Part shown: in pieces, positions 35,112 to 46,646 of the stretch | How the letters are laid out: the number at the start of each line of letters is the position of its first letter | How positions within the stretch are numbered: the first letter of the stretch is position 1 | The notes under the pieces: model-generated | The model's input: the letters and a program-made list of their open reading frames with translations, nothing else | Told to the model about the DNA's origin: nothing | The model's database searches: none | NCBI GenBank assembly: GCA_046331705.1 | Contig: JAXLQJ010000013.1 | Span: forward strand, 62,001 to 126,000 | Length of the DNA: 64,000 bases | Reading direction: 5' to 3' | DNA from: JADJOY01 sp046331705 [NCBI: bacterium] | Lineage (GTDB): Bacteria; JADJOY01 | Program-made: the position numbers and the translations under genes

Positions 35112-36280
35112 GCTCGCACCCCGTCGATCACGCCGCGATACGCATCCAGGATCGCCTCCCACGTCGGCAGCCGCGCCGTGCTCGCTCGCCCGCTCGCGCC
35201 GAGCGTCGCGCGCCGCTCGGGCGAGCGCATGAGCCCACCGAGGACCGCGGCGAACGAGGACCAGTCGTCGAACGTCACGCCCGCGCCCATTCGCGCGCAT
35301 TGCCCCGCCAGCACCGCGGACGCACCGTAGGCGAGAACCGGAGTGCCCAGCGCCGCGCTCTCGAGAAATGCGAGGGAGAGGCTCTCGTAGGGCGATGCGA
35401 CGACGCTCACGTCCGCCGCCGCGAGCCCGCTCCACTTGTCGGAGTCGGAGACCCAACCGAGACAGCGAATCGCCGGATGCGAAGGCATGGGCGTGCGCAC
35501 CACGCCCAGAAACACCAGCGTCCCGTCGCCGCCGCGGGCACGATAGTCGAGAAACGCCTCGGCGAGACGAGTGGCGCCCTTGACCCGATCCACCCGACCG
35601 ACACAGATGACCAGCGGCCCCGCGAGCCCGAACTTGCGGCGGAACGCCTCGGGATCGACGCTCGCGGGCGGCTCGAGGGATACCCCCGCGACCGTCTCCG
35701 CGCGCGGCGCGATCACGAAGCGCCGGTGCACCAAGTCGCGCTCCTCGGGAGTCTGGAACACGAATCCGCGCGCGCTGCGGAAGACCTCGTCGAAGATCCG
35801 GAAATGCAATGGCGGCTCGTCGTGCGCGGTCGGCACCAGCACCGCCCGCTCGGCCACCAGGGGCACACCGAAGAACGTGGGGAAGTAGAGATAGGTGAAG
35901 AAGAGGATCGCATCGAACGAGCGGCCCTCCCGCGCGAGCGCCTCGACGAGGCCGACGACCCGCGGCCCCTGACGATTCATCCACTCGATCTCGAGCTCGC
36001 GGGTGTGCGGTCCGGCGATCAGGCGCCGGGTCATGCGTCCGAACCAACGAATGCGGCGGGGTCGGTCCACCGGGAAACGACGCACGCGCACCGCGCCGTC
36101 CTGCGCGACGCCGTCGGGCAGCTCGTTGGCCCACGAGAGATAGTCGCGCGCGCACGAGGTCCAGACCTCGACCTCGTCCGAGACCGCGAGGCCGTGGGCG
36201 ACCCGCCGCGCCAGCGCCTCGGACCCGCCATCCACCTCGGCGCCGTAGCGATGCACGACGATCGCCAGCTTACGGGCCAT
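35108..36280 (-). CDS. Glycosyltransferase family 4 protein
   Basis: A 390-residue GT4 enzyme. N-terminal motifs are IVVHRYGAEVDGGSEALARR and EVWTSCARDYLSWANELPDG; C-terminal donor-site motifs are VICVGRVDRVKGATRLAEA and SPYESLSLAFLESAALGTPVL. It resembles the protein at 42449-43627 over its N-terminal half (EVWTTCALDHHSWADHFPEG there), so they are paralogues. The ATG at 36280 is chosen because the domain starts at once; the open frame before it is arginine-rich. It heads a minus-strand set with the large membrane protein, epimerase and hydrolase. Confidence 0.86.
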   Translation of the reverse strand: MARKLAIVVHRYGAEVDGGSEALARRVAHGLAVSDEVEVWTSCARDYLSWANELPDGVAQDGAVRVRRFPVDRPRRIRWFGRMTRRLIAGPHTRELEIEWMNRQGPRVVGLVEALAREGRSFDAILFFTYLYFPTFFGVPLVAERAVLVPTAHDEPPLHFRIFDEVFRSARGFVFQTPEERDLVHRRFVIAPRAETVAGVSLEPPASVDPEAFRRKFGLAGPLVICVGRVDRVKGATRLAEAFLDYRARGGDGTLVFLGVVRTPMPSHPAIRCLGWVSDSDKWSGLAAADVSVVASPYESLSLAFLESAALGTPVLAYGASAVLAGQCARMGAGVTFDDWSSFAAVLGGLMRSPERRATLGASGRASTARLPTWEAILDAYRGVIDGVRA

Positions 36281-36455
36281 GGGATCGGATCTCGCGGGGG
36301 CTCGAGCGCGCGCCCTGGGTTGCCGCGCTCGCACGAGCGACGGATCGGCGCGCCGATCGACGTCGGAGAATGGCCGAAGCGCGGCCCGCGGGGGAAGCGC
36401 GCGGCAAGCGCCGGGCGACCCCGGCGAGCTCGCGCGAGCCGTCGGGTGCGCGGGT

Positions 36456-38630
<2,175 letters not shown>

Positions 38631-38863
38631 CGGATCGACCTCGAGCGTGGTCAGGGCACGACCTCCGAGTATGACACGCCGGGCGCGCCGCAGGCCCATC
38701 GCCCCCCGTGCCGTGGCGCCGAGGGACGCGCATCGAACCCGTCGGCCTCCGGCGTGCGACGGCCATCGCCGCAGTCGAGCCTCGAGCGTAGGCCGCGAAC
38801 GTGACGCCGCGGCGGCGCGCGGGTGACGAGTTCGACGCGCCGCCGAGCGGCACACCGCCGAGG

Positions 38864-39763
38864 TCAGGGGAGGGTCAGGTGCTCGCGCAGCAGCTCGGCG
38901 AGCCGGAACCCCGCCTGCTCGAGGCGCTGCTCCACGTCGTCCTGGAACTCCACCTGATAGGCATCCGTGAGGGTTCTCTCACCCGAGATGCGCCCGCAGG
39001 CGAGGCCGCTCGCCGTGCTTCGCCATGCGCAGTACCGCGTCTTTCTCCACGTGGTGCGCTCGTACGACTCCTCGGCCCAGTCGAGCGGCGTGCGGCCGGA
39101 CCACGCCGCCTTCGCGGCCGGCGTGATCTCGTCCGCCAGGCGGTCGGCGTAGATGCGCCAGCCGTCGCTGCCGATCGCCTGGCGAACGATGCCGCTGTCC
39201 CACACTCCGTGGAGGTCGCCCGATTCGTAGGGACCGCCGCTCGCCACGGTGATGCGGTTGCCGCCGCGATCGTCGGCGAAGCTCACGTGCAGCGGCTGAT
39301 GGATGTCGCCCACCCAATGCCCCAGGAAGAAGAGCGCTTCGGCTCGCTCGGGCTCGGAGAAAGCGCTCGTCAGGAGCTCGGCGTGACGCGCGATCCCGGT
39401 CAGCACGCAATCGTCGTGGCAATCGTCCTGCGTCACGCGATCGGCGTCCCGGGCCACGTTGACGAAATGCCAGTTCGCGAACGGCGCGAAGCGCTCCCAG
39501 CCGGCCACGCCGTCGCGCGCCTTGGCGCGCGCGGTATCGGCGAAGTTGCACCCATCGGTGAAGTACGGGAAGCCGCCCCCCGCTGGATCGCGATAGAGCG
39601 CGGTCAGGCGAACCACCTCGGCGCGATGGGCCTCGTCGAGGAGCCGATAGGCGATTCGGCACACGATCCGATGACCGTCCGGTCCCCAGGCGCGCGCGTC
39701 CTCGGCCATGCCCAGCGCCAGCCCGATGGCCAGTGAGACGAACCCCACTCGAGCGCTCCTCAT
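38864..39763 (-). CDS. S1/P1-type secreted nuclease
   Basis: A 299-residue exported phospholipase-C/P1-nuclease-fold enzyme. The signal peptide ends AEDARA, leaving tryptophan as the mature N-terminal residue in [13 protein letters not shown], as required for the zinc site of this family. Other zinc ligands lie in NWHFVNV and [19 protein letters not shown]. It should cleave single-stranded DNA or RNA and remove 3' phosphates outside the cytoplasm, as in nutrient scavenging. Start ATG at 39763. It sits upstream of ppk on the same strand, 233 bases away, which fits a phosphate-related grouping but does not prove co-regulation. Confidence 0.9.
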   Translation of the reverse strand: MRSARVGFVSLAIGLALGMAEDARAWGPDGHRIVCRIAYRLLDEAHRAEVVRLTALYRDPAGGGFPYFTDGCNFADTARAKARDGVAGWERFAPFANWHFVNVARDADRVTQDDCHDDCVLTGIARHAELLTSAFSEPERAEALFFLGHWVGDIHQPLHVSFADDRGGNRITVASGGPYESGDLHGVWDSGIVRQAIGSDGWRIYADRLADEITPAAKAAWSGRTPLDWAEESYERTTWRKTRYCAWRSTASGLACGRISGERTLTDAYQVEFQDDVEQRLEQAGFRLAELLREHLTLP

Positions 39764-39926
39764 CGCGATCCCCTCTCCCGTTCGCCCCGTCCTCGCGACG
39801 CGGCTCGACGACGCTCGCGGCCCATCGTCCGCTCACGCATCGGCGCGACGCGACCCACGCCCATGAGCGCTCTTGGTTGGCATTCCGCCCCCTCTTCCCC
39901 GACTCGGTCGCGATCCGACGAGGCGC

Positions 39927-40991
39927 TCAGTCGAGGCTCGCGAGCCAGCTTCCGAGGTCCACCGCCGCGCGGGTCGCCGCCTGGCGCGCTCCGTCGGCCA
40001 CGAGGCGCGCGCGGGCCGCCGAGTCGGCCCACAGGTCCACGATCGCCCGCGCCCAGCGCTCGGGACGATCGTCGTCGAGCAGCCATGCCGCGCCGCCCGC
40101 CGTCTCGGGGATCGCCGCCGCGGCGCGCGCGATCACCGGCACCCGATGATGCATCGCCTCCAGCACCGGCAGCCCACACCCTTCGTGCTCGCTGGCGAGC
40201 AGGAAGAGATCCGCGGTGCGGTAGCGCGCGGCGAGGCCACGATCGTCGATCGTGCCATCGAAGACCACGTTCGGCGCGCCCAAGTCGCGCACGAGTTGGC
40301 GCAGCGCGAGCGCGTATCCCTCGGTCCCGCCGTCGCCGCCGACCAGGCGTAACCGCGCCTGGGGAAGCGCGCGCGTCACCAGATAGTGCGCGGCCACCAG
40401 CACCTCGACGCGCTTGTTCGGCGCCACGCGGCCCACGGTGAGAAGTCGCGGTCCGGGCTCGGCACCGAGCCGCGCCAGCTCGCGCGCGCGCGGCGCGGCG
40501 GCGAGACGACGTGCGCTGGGCGCGAGCGGCCACACCCGCACCTCGCGAAAGCCTGCGGTGCGAGCTTCGATGGCATCGTGCTCACTCACGCCCACGGCGC
40601 GCGAGGTGAGCCTCGCGAGTGCGACCAGCTCCTGCTCGCCGGCGCGGGCCGCGCGGGCCAGGCTCGGCGACCAGCCCGCGACGAAGCGCGGCGGCGTGAC
40701 CGAGTGATGCACCACGACCCGCGGGCCCGGGAAATCGCGCACCCAATCGACCAAGCCCGCGCCGATCGAGTGATGGTAGAGGAGCAGATCGCCGGGTCCC
40801 GCGACTGCATCCGGGCGCGTGGTCCGAGCGGAGGCCGCCTCGCCGCGACACGCGGGGTGCACCCGGCTCGCGACGAGCGGCGCCGCGGAACCCAGCCCGC
40901 GGGCGGCGGCGGCGAGATCGCGCGCGAAATCGGAGATCGCATCGCCGGGATTGAGCGAGGCCAGGAGCTGGACGATCGCTCGGGTCGCCAC
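39927..40991 (-). CDS. Glycosyltransferase family 4 protein
   Basis: A 354-residue GT4 enzyme. The N-terminal domain includes QLLASLNPGDAISDFARDL and LLYHHSIGAGLVDWVRDFPG, followed by VVVHHSVTPPRFV and VGVSEHDAIEAR. The donor domain has LLTVGRVAPNKRVEVLVAA and ASEHEGCGLPVLEAMHHRVPV. Start GTG at 40991 lies 11 bases after the upstream stop, with TGAGG in between. It is the last gene of the long minus-strand run that begins with the EF-G paralogue. The same architecture (LxxGD, YHH, NITPP/SVTPP) appears in the neighbour at 41370-42452, so they are paralogues. Confidence 0.84.
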   Translation of the reverse strand: MATRAIVQLLASLNPGDAISDFARDLAAAARGLGSAAPLVASRVHPACRGEAASARTTRPDAVAGPGDLLLYHHSIGAGLVDWVRDFPGPRVVVHHSVTPPRFVAGWSPSLARAARAGEQELVALARLTSRAVGVSEHDAIEARTAGFREVRVWPLAPSARRLAAAPRARELARLGAEPGPRLLTVGRVAPNKRVEVLVAAHYLVTRALPQARLRLVGGDGGTEGYALALRQLVRDLGAPNVVFDGTIDDRGLAARYRTADLFLLASEHEGCGLPVLEAMHHRVPVIARAAAAIPETAGGAAWLLDDDRPERWARAIVDLWADSAARARLVADGARQAATRAAVDLGSWLASLD

Positions 40992-41002
40992 GGCGGAAGG
41001 CC

Positions 41003-41377
41003 TCAGCGCTCCGGGCACGCGGAGCTCGGCCGGTCGCGCACCGATCGCGCCTCGTCCTCGCCACGCGCCGCCAGCTCCGCGAGCACGCGAGTCAGCGCGA
41101 CGTTGAGCTCCGCCTGCCGCTCGCGCGGCGCGCCGGTACGGCTCCACACGATCCGACGCACCAGGCTCTTCACGCGCTTGGCCCAGCGCGGCGCCAACCG
41201 ATGCGGCGAATCGAGCGGCGGCCGCGCGTCGGCGGCGCTCGCCGCCACAAGCGCGGCGACGCGCTCGCAGCGCTCCGGCGAGAGCCGCGCGCTCGATACT
41301 GCGCCGAACTCGGCGAGCGCCCGCTGCACGTGGCGGAGGTCGTCCGAGGACCAAGCCGGCGGACGGAGATCAGGCAC
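41003..41377 (-). CDS. Small glycan-cluster accessory protein
   Basis: A 124-residue protein without recognised catalytic motif. Its central motif LAPRWAKRVKSLVRRIVWSR followed by QAELNVALTRVLAEL matches the pattern found in two other small proteins of this run (43624-44106 and 46647-47264). The motif is a basic amphipathic segment, then a helix, compatible with peripheral membrane binding. It overlaps the previous gene by 8 bases and sits between two glycosyltransferases. This type of segment commonly accompanies glycosyltransferases or methyltransferases in O-antigen clusters of related bacteria (recollection, not checked). Its function is unknown. Confidence 0.6.
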   Translation of the reverse strand: MPDLRPPAWSSDDLRHVQRALAEFGAVSSARLSPERCERVAALVAASAADARPPLDSPHRLAPRWAKRVKSLVRRIVWSRTGAPRERQAELNVALTRVLAELAARGEDEARSVRDRPSSACPER

Positions 41378-42452
41378 GCGCGCCGTCCGATCCGAGCGGA
41401 CTCACGTGCTCCCACAGCAGCGCGCGAAAGCGCTCCGTCGAGAACGCCGCGACCCGCTCGCGCTGGCGCGCCACCACCGCCGCGCGCACCTCGCGATCGC
41501 GGTGCAGCAACGTCACCGCTGCCGCCGCCCAATCGCAGCGCCGCTCCGCGAGCAGCACGCCCGCTCCGCCGAGGGTCTCGCCGATGCCGCCTGCGGCGAA
41601 TGCGACCACCGGCACGTCGAAATGCATCGCTTCCACGAGCGGCACGCAGAATCCTTCGTGGGCACTGGCGCACACGTAGGCGGCGGCGACGCGGTAGCAC
41701 GCCGCCAGCGCCGGCGGCGAGACCTGGCCGAGCATGATCACGCCTTCGAGGCCGAGATCGCGGGCCATGTCGAGAAGCGCCATCGAGTAGGTCTCGGTGT
41801 CGCGATCGGTTCCCACCAGCCAGAGCTCCGCGCGCGGCTCGTGGGCTTGCACGTGAGCGAGGATCCGCAGCAGATCCTCGTAGCGCTTGTTGGGAGCGAG
41901 ACGGCCGACGTGGAGCAGCACGGGCCCCTTCCCCGCCGCGCGCGCCAGCCACTCGGCATCCGGCGTGACGCTCGCGAGCTCGTTGGGCACGGCGATGGGC
42001 AGGACGCCGGTGCGCGCGAAGCCGAGCGCCGCGAGCTCGCCGCGATTGAACTCGCTCACGCCGAGCGCCAGATCGACGCGGCCGACCAGCGCGCGAAGCT
42101 CGTCGCGCCCCGCGCGCAGCGCTGCCGCGACGCGGCCGTTGACGCCGTCGAAGAACTCGGGTGGGGTGATGTTGTGATAGACGATCGCCCGCCTGCAGCG
42201 CGCCGCCGCGAACGCCGCCGCGATCCGCGAGCCGATCGAGAAGTGGAAGAGCACCGCGTCGACGCAGGTGTCGTCGAAGCGCGTGTAGGACTGCGCCCGC
42301 TCCGCCAGATCCGGGTGCGCGTTCTCGCAGAAGACTCCCGCGGACGCACCCGCCTCGCGGAGCGCATCGTCGATCATGAGCACGTGGTGCGTGATCGCGT
42401 CGGCGATCGACACGTTGAGCACCATCTGTGCGATGCGGGGCGTGCGCGTCAC
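41370..42452 (-). CDS. Glycosyltransferase family 4 protein
   Basis: A 360-residue GT4 enzyme. N-terminal features are QMVLNVSIADAITHHVLMIDDAL, AVLFHFSIGSRIAAAF and IVYHNITPPEFFDG. The C-terminal domain has LLHVGRLAPNKRYEDLLRIL and ASAHEGFCVPLVEAMHFDVPVV, with the E-x7-E pair. The GTG at 42452 overlaps the upstream stop (GTGA). It shares overall layout with the enzyme at 39927-40991 and likely adds a neighbouring sugar residue in one glycan. Confidence 0.86.
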   Translation of the reverse strand: MTRTPRIAQMVLNVSIADAITHHVLMIDDALREAGASAGVFCENAHPDLAERAQSYTRFDDTCVDAVLFHFSIGSRIAAAFAAARCRRAIVYHNITPPEFFDGVNGRVAAALRAGRDELRALVGRVDLALGVSEFNRGELAALGFARTGVLPIAVPNELASVTPDAEWLARAAGKGPVLLHVGRLAPNKRYEDLLRILAHVQAHEPRAELWLVGTDRDTETYSMALLDMARDLGLEGVIMLGQVSPPALAACYRVAAAYVCASAHEGFCVPLVEAMHFDVPVVAFAAGGIGETLGGAGVLLAERRCDWAAAAVTLLHRDREVRAAVVARQRERVAAFSTERFRALLWEHVSPLGSDGARA

Positions 42453-43627
42453 GTCGCGAGCTCCGCGAGCGCGCGATCGAAGCGAGCGAGGACCGCGTCC
42501 CACGCGTACTCGCGCTCGACGTAGCGCCGCCCGGCGCGGCCCATGCGGCGAGCGGTCTCGGGATTCTCGATCAGGTAGTCGATCGCGGCGCCGAGCTCGG
42601 CGGCGCTCTCGAACCAGAGTCCGGCGCCGGCGTCCTGCGCGTGACGGCGCGTGACGGCGCAGCGACCGTGCACCAGCACCGGTCGCTCCTGCAGCCACGC
42701 CTCCATGAGCACGATCGAGAAGCTCTCGTTGACGGAGGGCTGCACCACCGCCAGCGCGCCGGCGATGGCGTCGCGCTTCTCGTCCTCCGCGAGGAAATCG
42801 AGGTCGACGATCGAGCTACCCGTACCGGGCGGGAGCGCGAGCTCGCCACTGCCGGCGAACACCAGCTTCACGTCCTCGCGTCGTCTGCACCCGGAGCTGG
42901 CGAAGAGCCGGGCCAGCCAGTTGGTGTTCTTGCCGTCCTCCTTGCGGCCGAAATAGAGGACGTAGGGGCCGCGAATGCCGTGCGCCGCGCGAAACCGCTC
43001 GCCGGAGGCCACGCGGGGCGCCAGGTCGAAGCCCATGCCCACCACGTGCTCGCGGGTTCCATCGAGCCCGTAGAGCCGCGCCGCCAGCTCTCCTTCGGGC
43101 GCGCTGTTGAAGAGGATGCGGCGCACGCTCTCGAAGAGGTTGCGCACGATCCGCAAGTACGCGTACGGCTCGTCGTGAAGGCAGGGGATGAGGACGCTCT
43201 TGTGCGGCGCGATCGCGGCCGCGGTGAGCGTCACGCCGAAGAGATAGGGCAGGAAGACCAGCGCATCGACGTCGTCGGCGTGGCGCGCGACGTGCGCCAG
43301 CAGGCCGTCCGAGTTGACGCTGTGACTCAGCCACTCGATCTCCTCGTCCAGGCTCAGCCCGAGCTGGTGATGGATGCGGTGCTGCAGATGGACGAAGAGC
43401 TCGAGGTTGCGTGGGTTGGTGCGGAAACGTCGCACCGTGAGATCGCCGACTCGAGTCGTGCCTTCCGGGAAATGATCGGCCCAGGAGTGGTGATCGAGCG
43501 CGCACGTGGTCCACACCTCGGCCTGGTAGCGGCTGCGCGGCAGATGGCGCAGGACCTCGAGAGCGAGCGTCTCGGCGCCGCCCACCAGCCCTTCCGCGAA
43601 ACGCGGGATCACGAACGCGAGCTTCAT
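42449..43627 (-). CDS. Glycosyltransferase family 4 protein
   Basis: A 392-residue GT4 enzyme. It starts MKLAFVIPRFAEGLVGGAET and continues with AEVWTTCALDHHSWADHFPEG. Donor-side motifs are VLYFGRKEDGKNTNWLARLF and PSVNESFSIVLMEAWLQERPVL. It is paralogous to the enzyme at 35108-36280. It overlaps genes on both sides by four bases, so translation is coupled in this run. Confidence 0.87.
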   Translation of the reverse strand: MKLAFVIPRFAEGLVGGAETLALEVLRHLPRSRYQAEVWTTCALDHHSWADHFPEGTTRVGDLTVRRFRTNPRNLELFVHLQHRIHHQLGLSLDEEIEWLSHSVNSDGLLAHVARHADDVDALVFLPYLFGVTLTAAAIAPHKSVLIPCLHDEPYAYLRIVRNLFESVRRILFNSAPEGELAARLYGLDGTREHVVGMGFDLAPRVASGERFRAAHGIRGPYVLYFGRKEDGKNTNWLARLFASSGCRRREDVKLVFAGSGELALPPGTGSSIVDLDFLAEDEKRDAIAGALAVVQPSVNESFSIVLMEAWLQERPVLVHGRCAVTRRHAQDAGAGLWFESAAELGAAIDYLIENPETARRMGRAGRRYVEREYAWDAVLARFDRALAELAT

Positions 43628-44106
43628 CGGCGCTCGGGCTCGGCCCCCGGGCGCGGCGCGCCGGCAGCGGCGTCGGCCTCCAGCTCGCGCACGCGCTCGC
43701 GGAGGCGTCCCAGGTCGGCGATCAACACGCGCACCAAGTCGAGCACCGCGCGATTGAAGCTGGTTTGGCGCTCGAAGAAGGGATCGAGCTCGAAGGCCAC
43801 GATGCGGCGCGTGAGCTTCTTGGCGCGCACCACGAGCGGCCCCACGAGGCGCCGATGCGAGGCGATCGGAGGCGACTCGGCGACGTTCCAGAGCCGAAGC
43901 ATGCGGCGGTAGGCGTCGAAGAGCGCTTCATCCTCGGCACCCTGCTCGAGGGGGATGCGAAGCGCGTAGGCGTCCACCGCCACCAATCGCTCGGGCGCGG
44001 CGACGGCCGCTGCGTGGATGCGCGCGAGCCGCGCCAGCGCCTCCCCGGGATCGAGCCCGCGGGTGCCGATCGAGACCGGCGGCGCCGCCCCGTCGCTTCC
44101 GCTCAC
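43624..44106 (-). CDS. Small glycan-cluster accessory protein
   Basis: A 160-residue protein. The signature segment is IASHRRLVGPLVVRAKKLTR followed by VAFELDPFFERQTSFNRAVL and a C-terminal coiled stretch (LGRLRERVRELEADA). The pattern S-H-R-x2-V-G-P-L-V-V-x2-K-K-x-x-R is shared with 46647-47264 and, weakly, with 41003-41377. No active-site motif is seen. Start GTG 44106 overlaps the end of the double glycosyltransferase gene (GTGA). Probably a peripheral membrane or docking protein for glycan enzymes; this is inference. Confidence 0.62.
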   Translation of the reverse strand: MSGSDGAAPPVSIGTRGLDPGEALARLARIHAAAVAAPERLVAVDAYALRIPLEQGAEDEALFDAYRRMLRLWNVAESPPIASHRRLVGPLVVRAKKLTRRIVAFELDPFFERQTSFNRAVLDLVRVLIADLGRLRERVRELEADAAAGAPRPGAEPERR

Positions 44107-46577
44107 GCGCGCGCTCCGTTCGTGCCGCCGCGACGGCGCGGCGCGAGCTCCGCCAGGAAGCGCAGCAACTCCTCCGCGGTGCGCGCAGGCGCGTGGACGC
44201 GATGCACGTGGTCGCGGGCGCGGATCCCGATGGCCACGCCGAGTCGCGGCTCGGCGACCAGCGCCGCCAGTGTCGCGACCAGGTGATCGTGCTCGCGGGC
44301 GCCGAGGTCGATCTCGAGGCACGTGCCTTCGGGCAGCTCGCTCATCGCACCCAGGTCGCTCAGCAGCACCGGACGACCGCGCTCCATCGCCTCGAGCGCG
44401 GCAGCGGAGGTCTCGCCGCGATGAGGATAGCGAAGCGCCACGATCGCGTCGCAGGCCGCCATCCAGCTGGCGTAGCGCTCGGCGGGCACGCGCCCGGTGA
44501 TGGTGATGGCGGCGCGCGCGGACGATGCCGCGACCCGCGCCTCGAGACCGGACCAGCTCGGCACCTCGCCCACGAAAACCAGGCGTGCGTGCGGCACCCG
44601 CGCCGCGATCGCCTCGAACGCGGCGAGCACCGCTTCCGGTCGCTTCATCGGTGTCTGGACGCCGAACGAGCCGATCCAGAACGCATCCTGGTCGACGCCG
44701 AGCTCGCGACGCGCGAGGCGCGCGTCGGGCGCGGGCGGCCGCGGCGCGATCGCCAAGGGGATCTCCGCGAGCGGGCCGGCGAATCCGAGCGCTCGCGCGC
44801 GGCGAGCGGCGTGCCGGCTGAACACCACGCCCGCGCTCGCCGCGGCGAGCAGACGCCCGAGACACGGCAGGCCGTAGTAGAGCACGTCGCCGCCGAACCC
44901 CTTGGCCACGAGCGCGGCGGCGCGCGCCCCCTCGCGACCGTGGCTCTGCGTGAGCGCGTCGGCGTAACCCTGCTCGTCGCCGCGTTCCAGGGTGGTGGCC
45001 ATGACCAGGTGATGCAGCACCAGATCGTGCAACAGCGCCACGCCGCCGTGCGCGAGCACGTGTCGATAGGACTGCTCGTGGTGGAGGCTGTTGCCGAGCT
45101 GGTGCACGACGTGGGTGAACTCCAGATCCCGATCGACCGCCTCGAACAGCCGCCCGTCCTCGATCGCCACGCTCGCTCCCGGCGGCGACACGGCGGCTTC
45201 CTCGGGTGCGTCCACGAACGCAGTGACGTCGGCGTGCGCGGTGAGCGCGGGGAGCAGGTTCGCGGCGAACTCGGCGACCCCGGTCGGCGCCGGCGGAAGC
45301 GGCGTGAAGAGCGCGATTCGCGGTCGCGACTGGGCGCCTGGGTGTGCCGCGGCTGCAGCGGCGCGCGAGCGCCACGGCCGCTCGGGCGGAGAGGCGAGCT
45401 CGCGGTAGACCTCCGCCGTCGCCCGCGCCACCGCATCCCAGGTGAACTTGTCGGCCTGGCGGCGCCCCCGCGCGCTGAGCTCGGCGGCCCGCTCGCGGTT
45501 GCCCAGCACGCCGTCGAGCGCCGCGCGCATGGCGGCGGGATCGAGGGGATCGACGAGCTCGGCGGCGTCGCCGGCGATCTCCGGCATCGACGACACCGAC
45601 GAGCAGATCACCGGCGTGCCGCAACGCATGGCCTCGAGCACCGGCAACCCGAAGCCCTCGTAGCGCGACGGGAAGACCAGGAGCGATGCGAGGTTGTAGA
45701 GGCGCACCTGGTCGTCGTCGGGAACGAAGCCCGTGAGCACCAGCTCGTCGCCGAGCCCCACCGCCTCGGCCATCGCGCGGACCCGACGGCGCTCGTCGTC
45801 GCTCAGCCGGCACACCACCACGAGCTTGTGGGTTCGACGCGCGGCGGCCGCGGAAAAAGCCTCGAAGAGCCGCTCGAAGTTCTTCCGGAAATCGTAGCCG
45901 CCGGTATAGAGCACGAAGCGCTCGCCGACGCCCCAGCGAGCACGGATCGAGCCGTCGGGATCGGGATTCTCGATCGGTCGGAAGCGCTCGTCGGCCGCCG
46001 CCCAGATCACGTGCACCCGCTCGGGAGGGATGTCGAGCGAGCGCACGAGATCGCGCTTGGTGCACTCGCTGATCGCGAGCAACCGATCCGCCCGCTTCAA
46101 CCCGGCGAGGATGCGCTCGTACTCGAAGCGAAAGCGCGGCGAGGCGCCCGCGAGGTACTCGTGCGGGAAGAGGTGCGGGATGAGGTCGTAGACGGTCGCC
46201 ACGACGCGTACGTGCGGGACGTCGAGCGGAACCCACACCTCCCACTCGAACGGCGACGTCGCGTGGTAGATCGGGCAATCCCGCTCGAGCGCGCGCGCGG
46301 CGACGCCCGCTTCCGTGGCCTTGCGATCGTGCTCGCGGCGCTCCTCGACGTCGCGCAGACGATCCCCTTCCACCAGGCTGACGCCGCGCTCCGAGCCCAA
46401 GCCGGCGACCAGCGCGTCCAGCGTGTCACCCGTCGGCAGCCAGCCGTTCACCAAGCCGAAGAGATCGACCCCGGGTTGCGAGGCGAGCGCCTGGACGTGG
46501 TTCCGCGTGTAGAACCCGATCCCCCGCGAACGGGAGGACCGTGTCTGCAGCGCCTGGAGATCGAACAGGACTCGCAT
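44103..46577 (-). CDS. Double-domain glycosyltransferase (GT4-GT4)
   Basis: An 824-residue protein containing two complete GT4 modules. Module 1 (1-420) has RGIGFYTRNHVQAL, ATVYDLIPHLFPHEYLAG, VLYTGGYDFRKNFERLFEAF and PSRYEGFGLPVLEAMRCGTPV. Module 2 (about 440-820) has IALFTPLPPAPTGVAEFAAN, VALLHDLVLHHLVMATTLERG, FGVQTPMKRPEAVLAAF and RYPHRGETSAAALEAMERGRPV. Such pairs occur in O-antigen mannosyl- and rhamnosyltransferases that add two linkages. It starts with ATG at 46577, 70 bases after the small accessory gene. The donor sugars are unknown. Confidence 0.9.
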   Translation of the reverse strand: MRVLFDLQALQTRSSRSRGIGFYTRNHVQALASQPGVDLFGLVNGWLPTGDTLDALVAGLGSERGVSLVEGDRLRDVEERREHDRKATEAGVAARALERDCPIYHATSPFEWEVWVPLDVPHVRVVATVYDLIPHLFPHEYLAGASPRFRFEYERILAGLKRADRLLAISECTKRDLVRSLDIPPERVHVIWAAADERFRPIENPDPDGSIRARWGVGERFVLYTGGYDFRKNFERLFEAFSAAAARRTHKLVVVCRLSDDERRRVRAMAEAVGLGDELVLTGFVPDDDQVRLYNLASLLVFPSRYEGFGLPVLEAMRCGTPVICSSVSSMPEIAGDAAELVDPLDPAAMRAALDGVLGNRERAAELSARGRRQADKFTWDAVARATAEVYRELASPPERPWRSRAAAAAAHPGAQSRPRIALFTPLPPAPTGVAEFAANLLPALTAHADVTAFVDAPEEAAVSPPGASVAIEDGRLFEAVDRDLEFTHVVHQLGNSLHHEQSYRHVLAHGGVALLHDLVLHHLVMATTLERGDEQGYADALTQSHGREGARAAALVAKGFGGDVLYYGLPCLGRLLAAASAGVVFSRHAARRARALGFAGPLAEIPLAIAPRPPAPDARLARRELGVDQDAFWIGSFGVQTPMKRPEAVLAAFEAIAARVPHARLVFVGEVPSWSGLEARVAASSARAAITITGRVPAERYASWMAACDAIVALRYPHRGETSAAALEAMERGRPVLLSDLGAMSELPEGTCLEIDLGAREHDHLVATLAALVAEPRLGVAIGIRARDHVHRVHAPARTAEELLRFLAELAPRRRGGTNGARA

Positions 46578-46646
46578 CTCACGCGGTGGCGGCGGTGAGC
46601 ACCGACTGGCTCCCGCCAGGCGGGGCGCCCGCGACGCGGCGGCCCC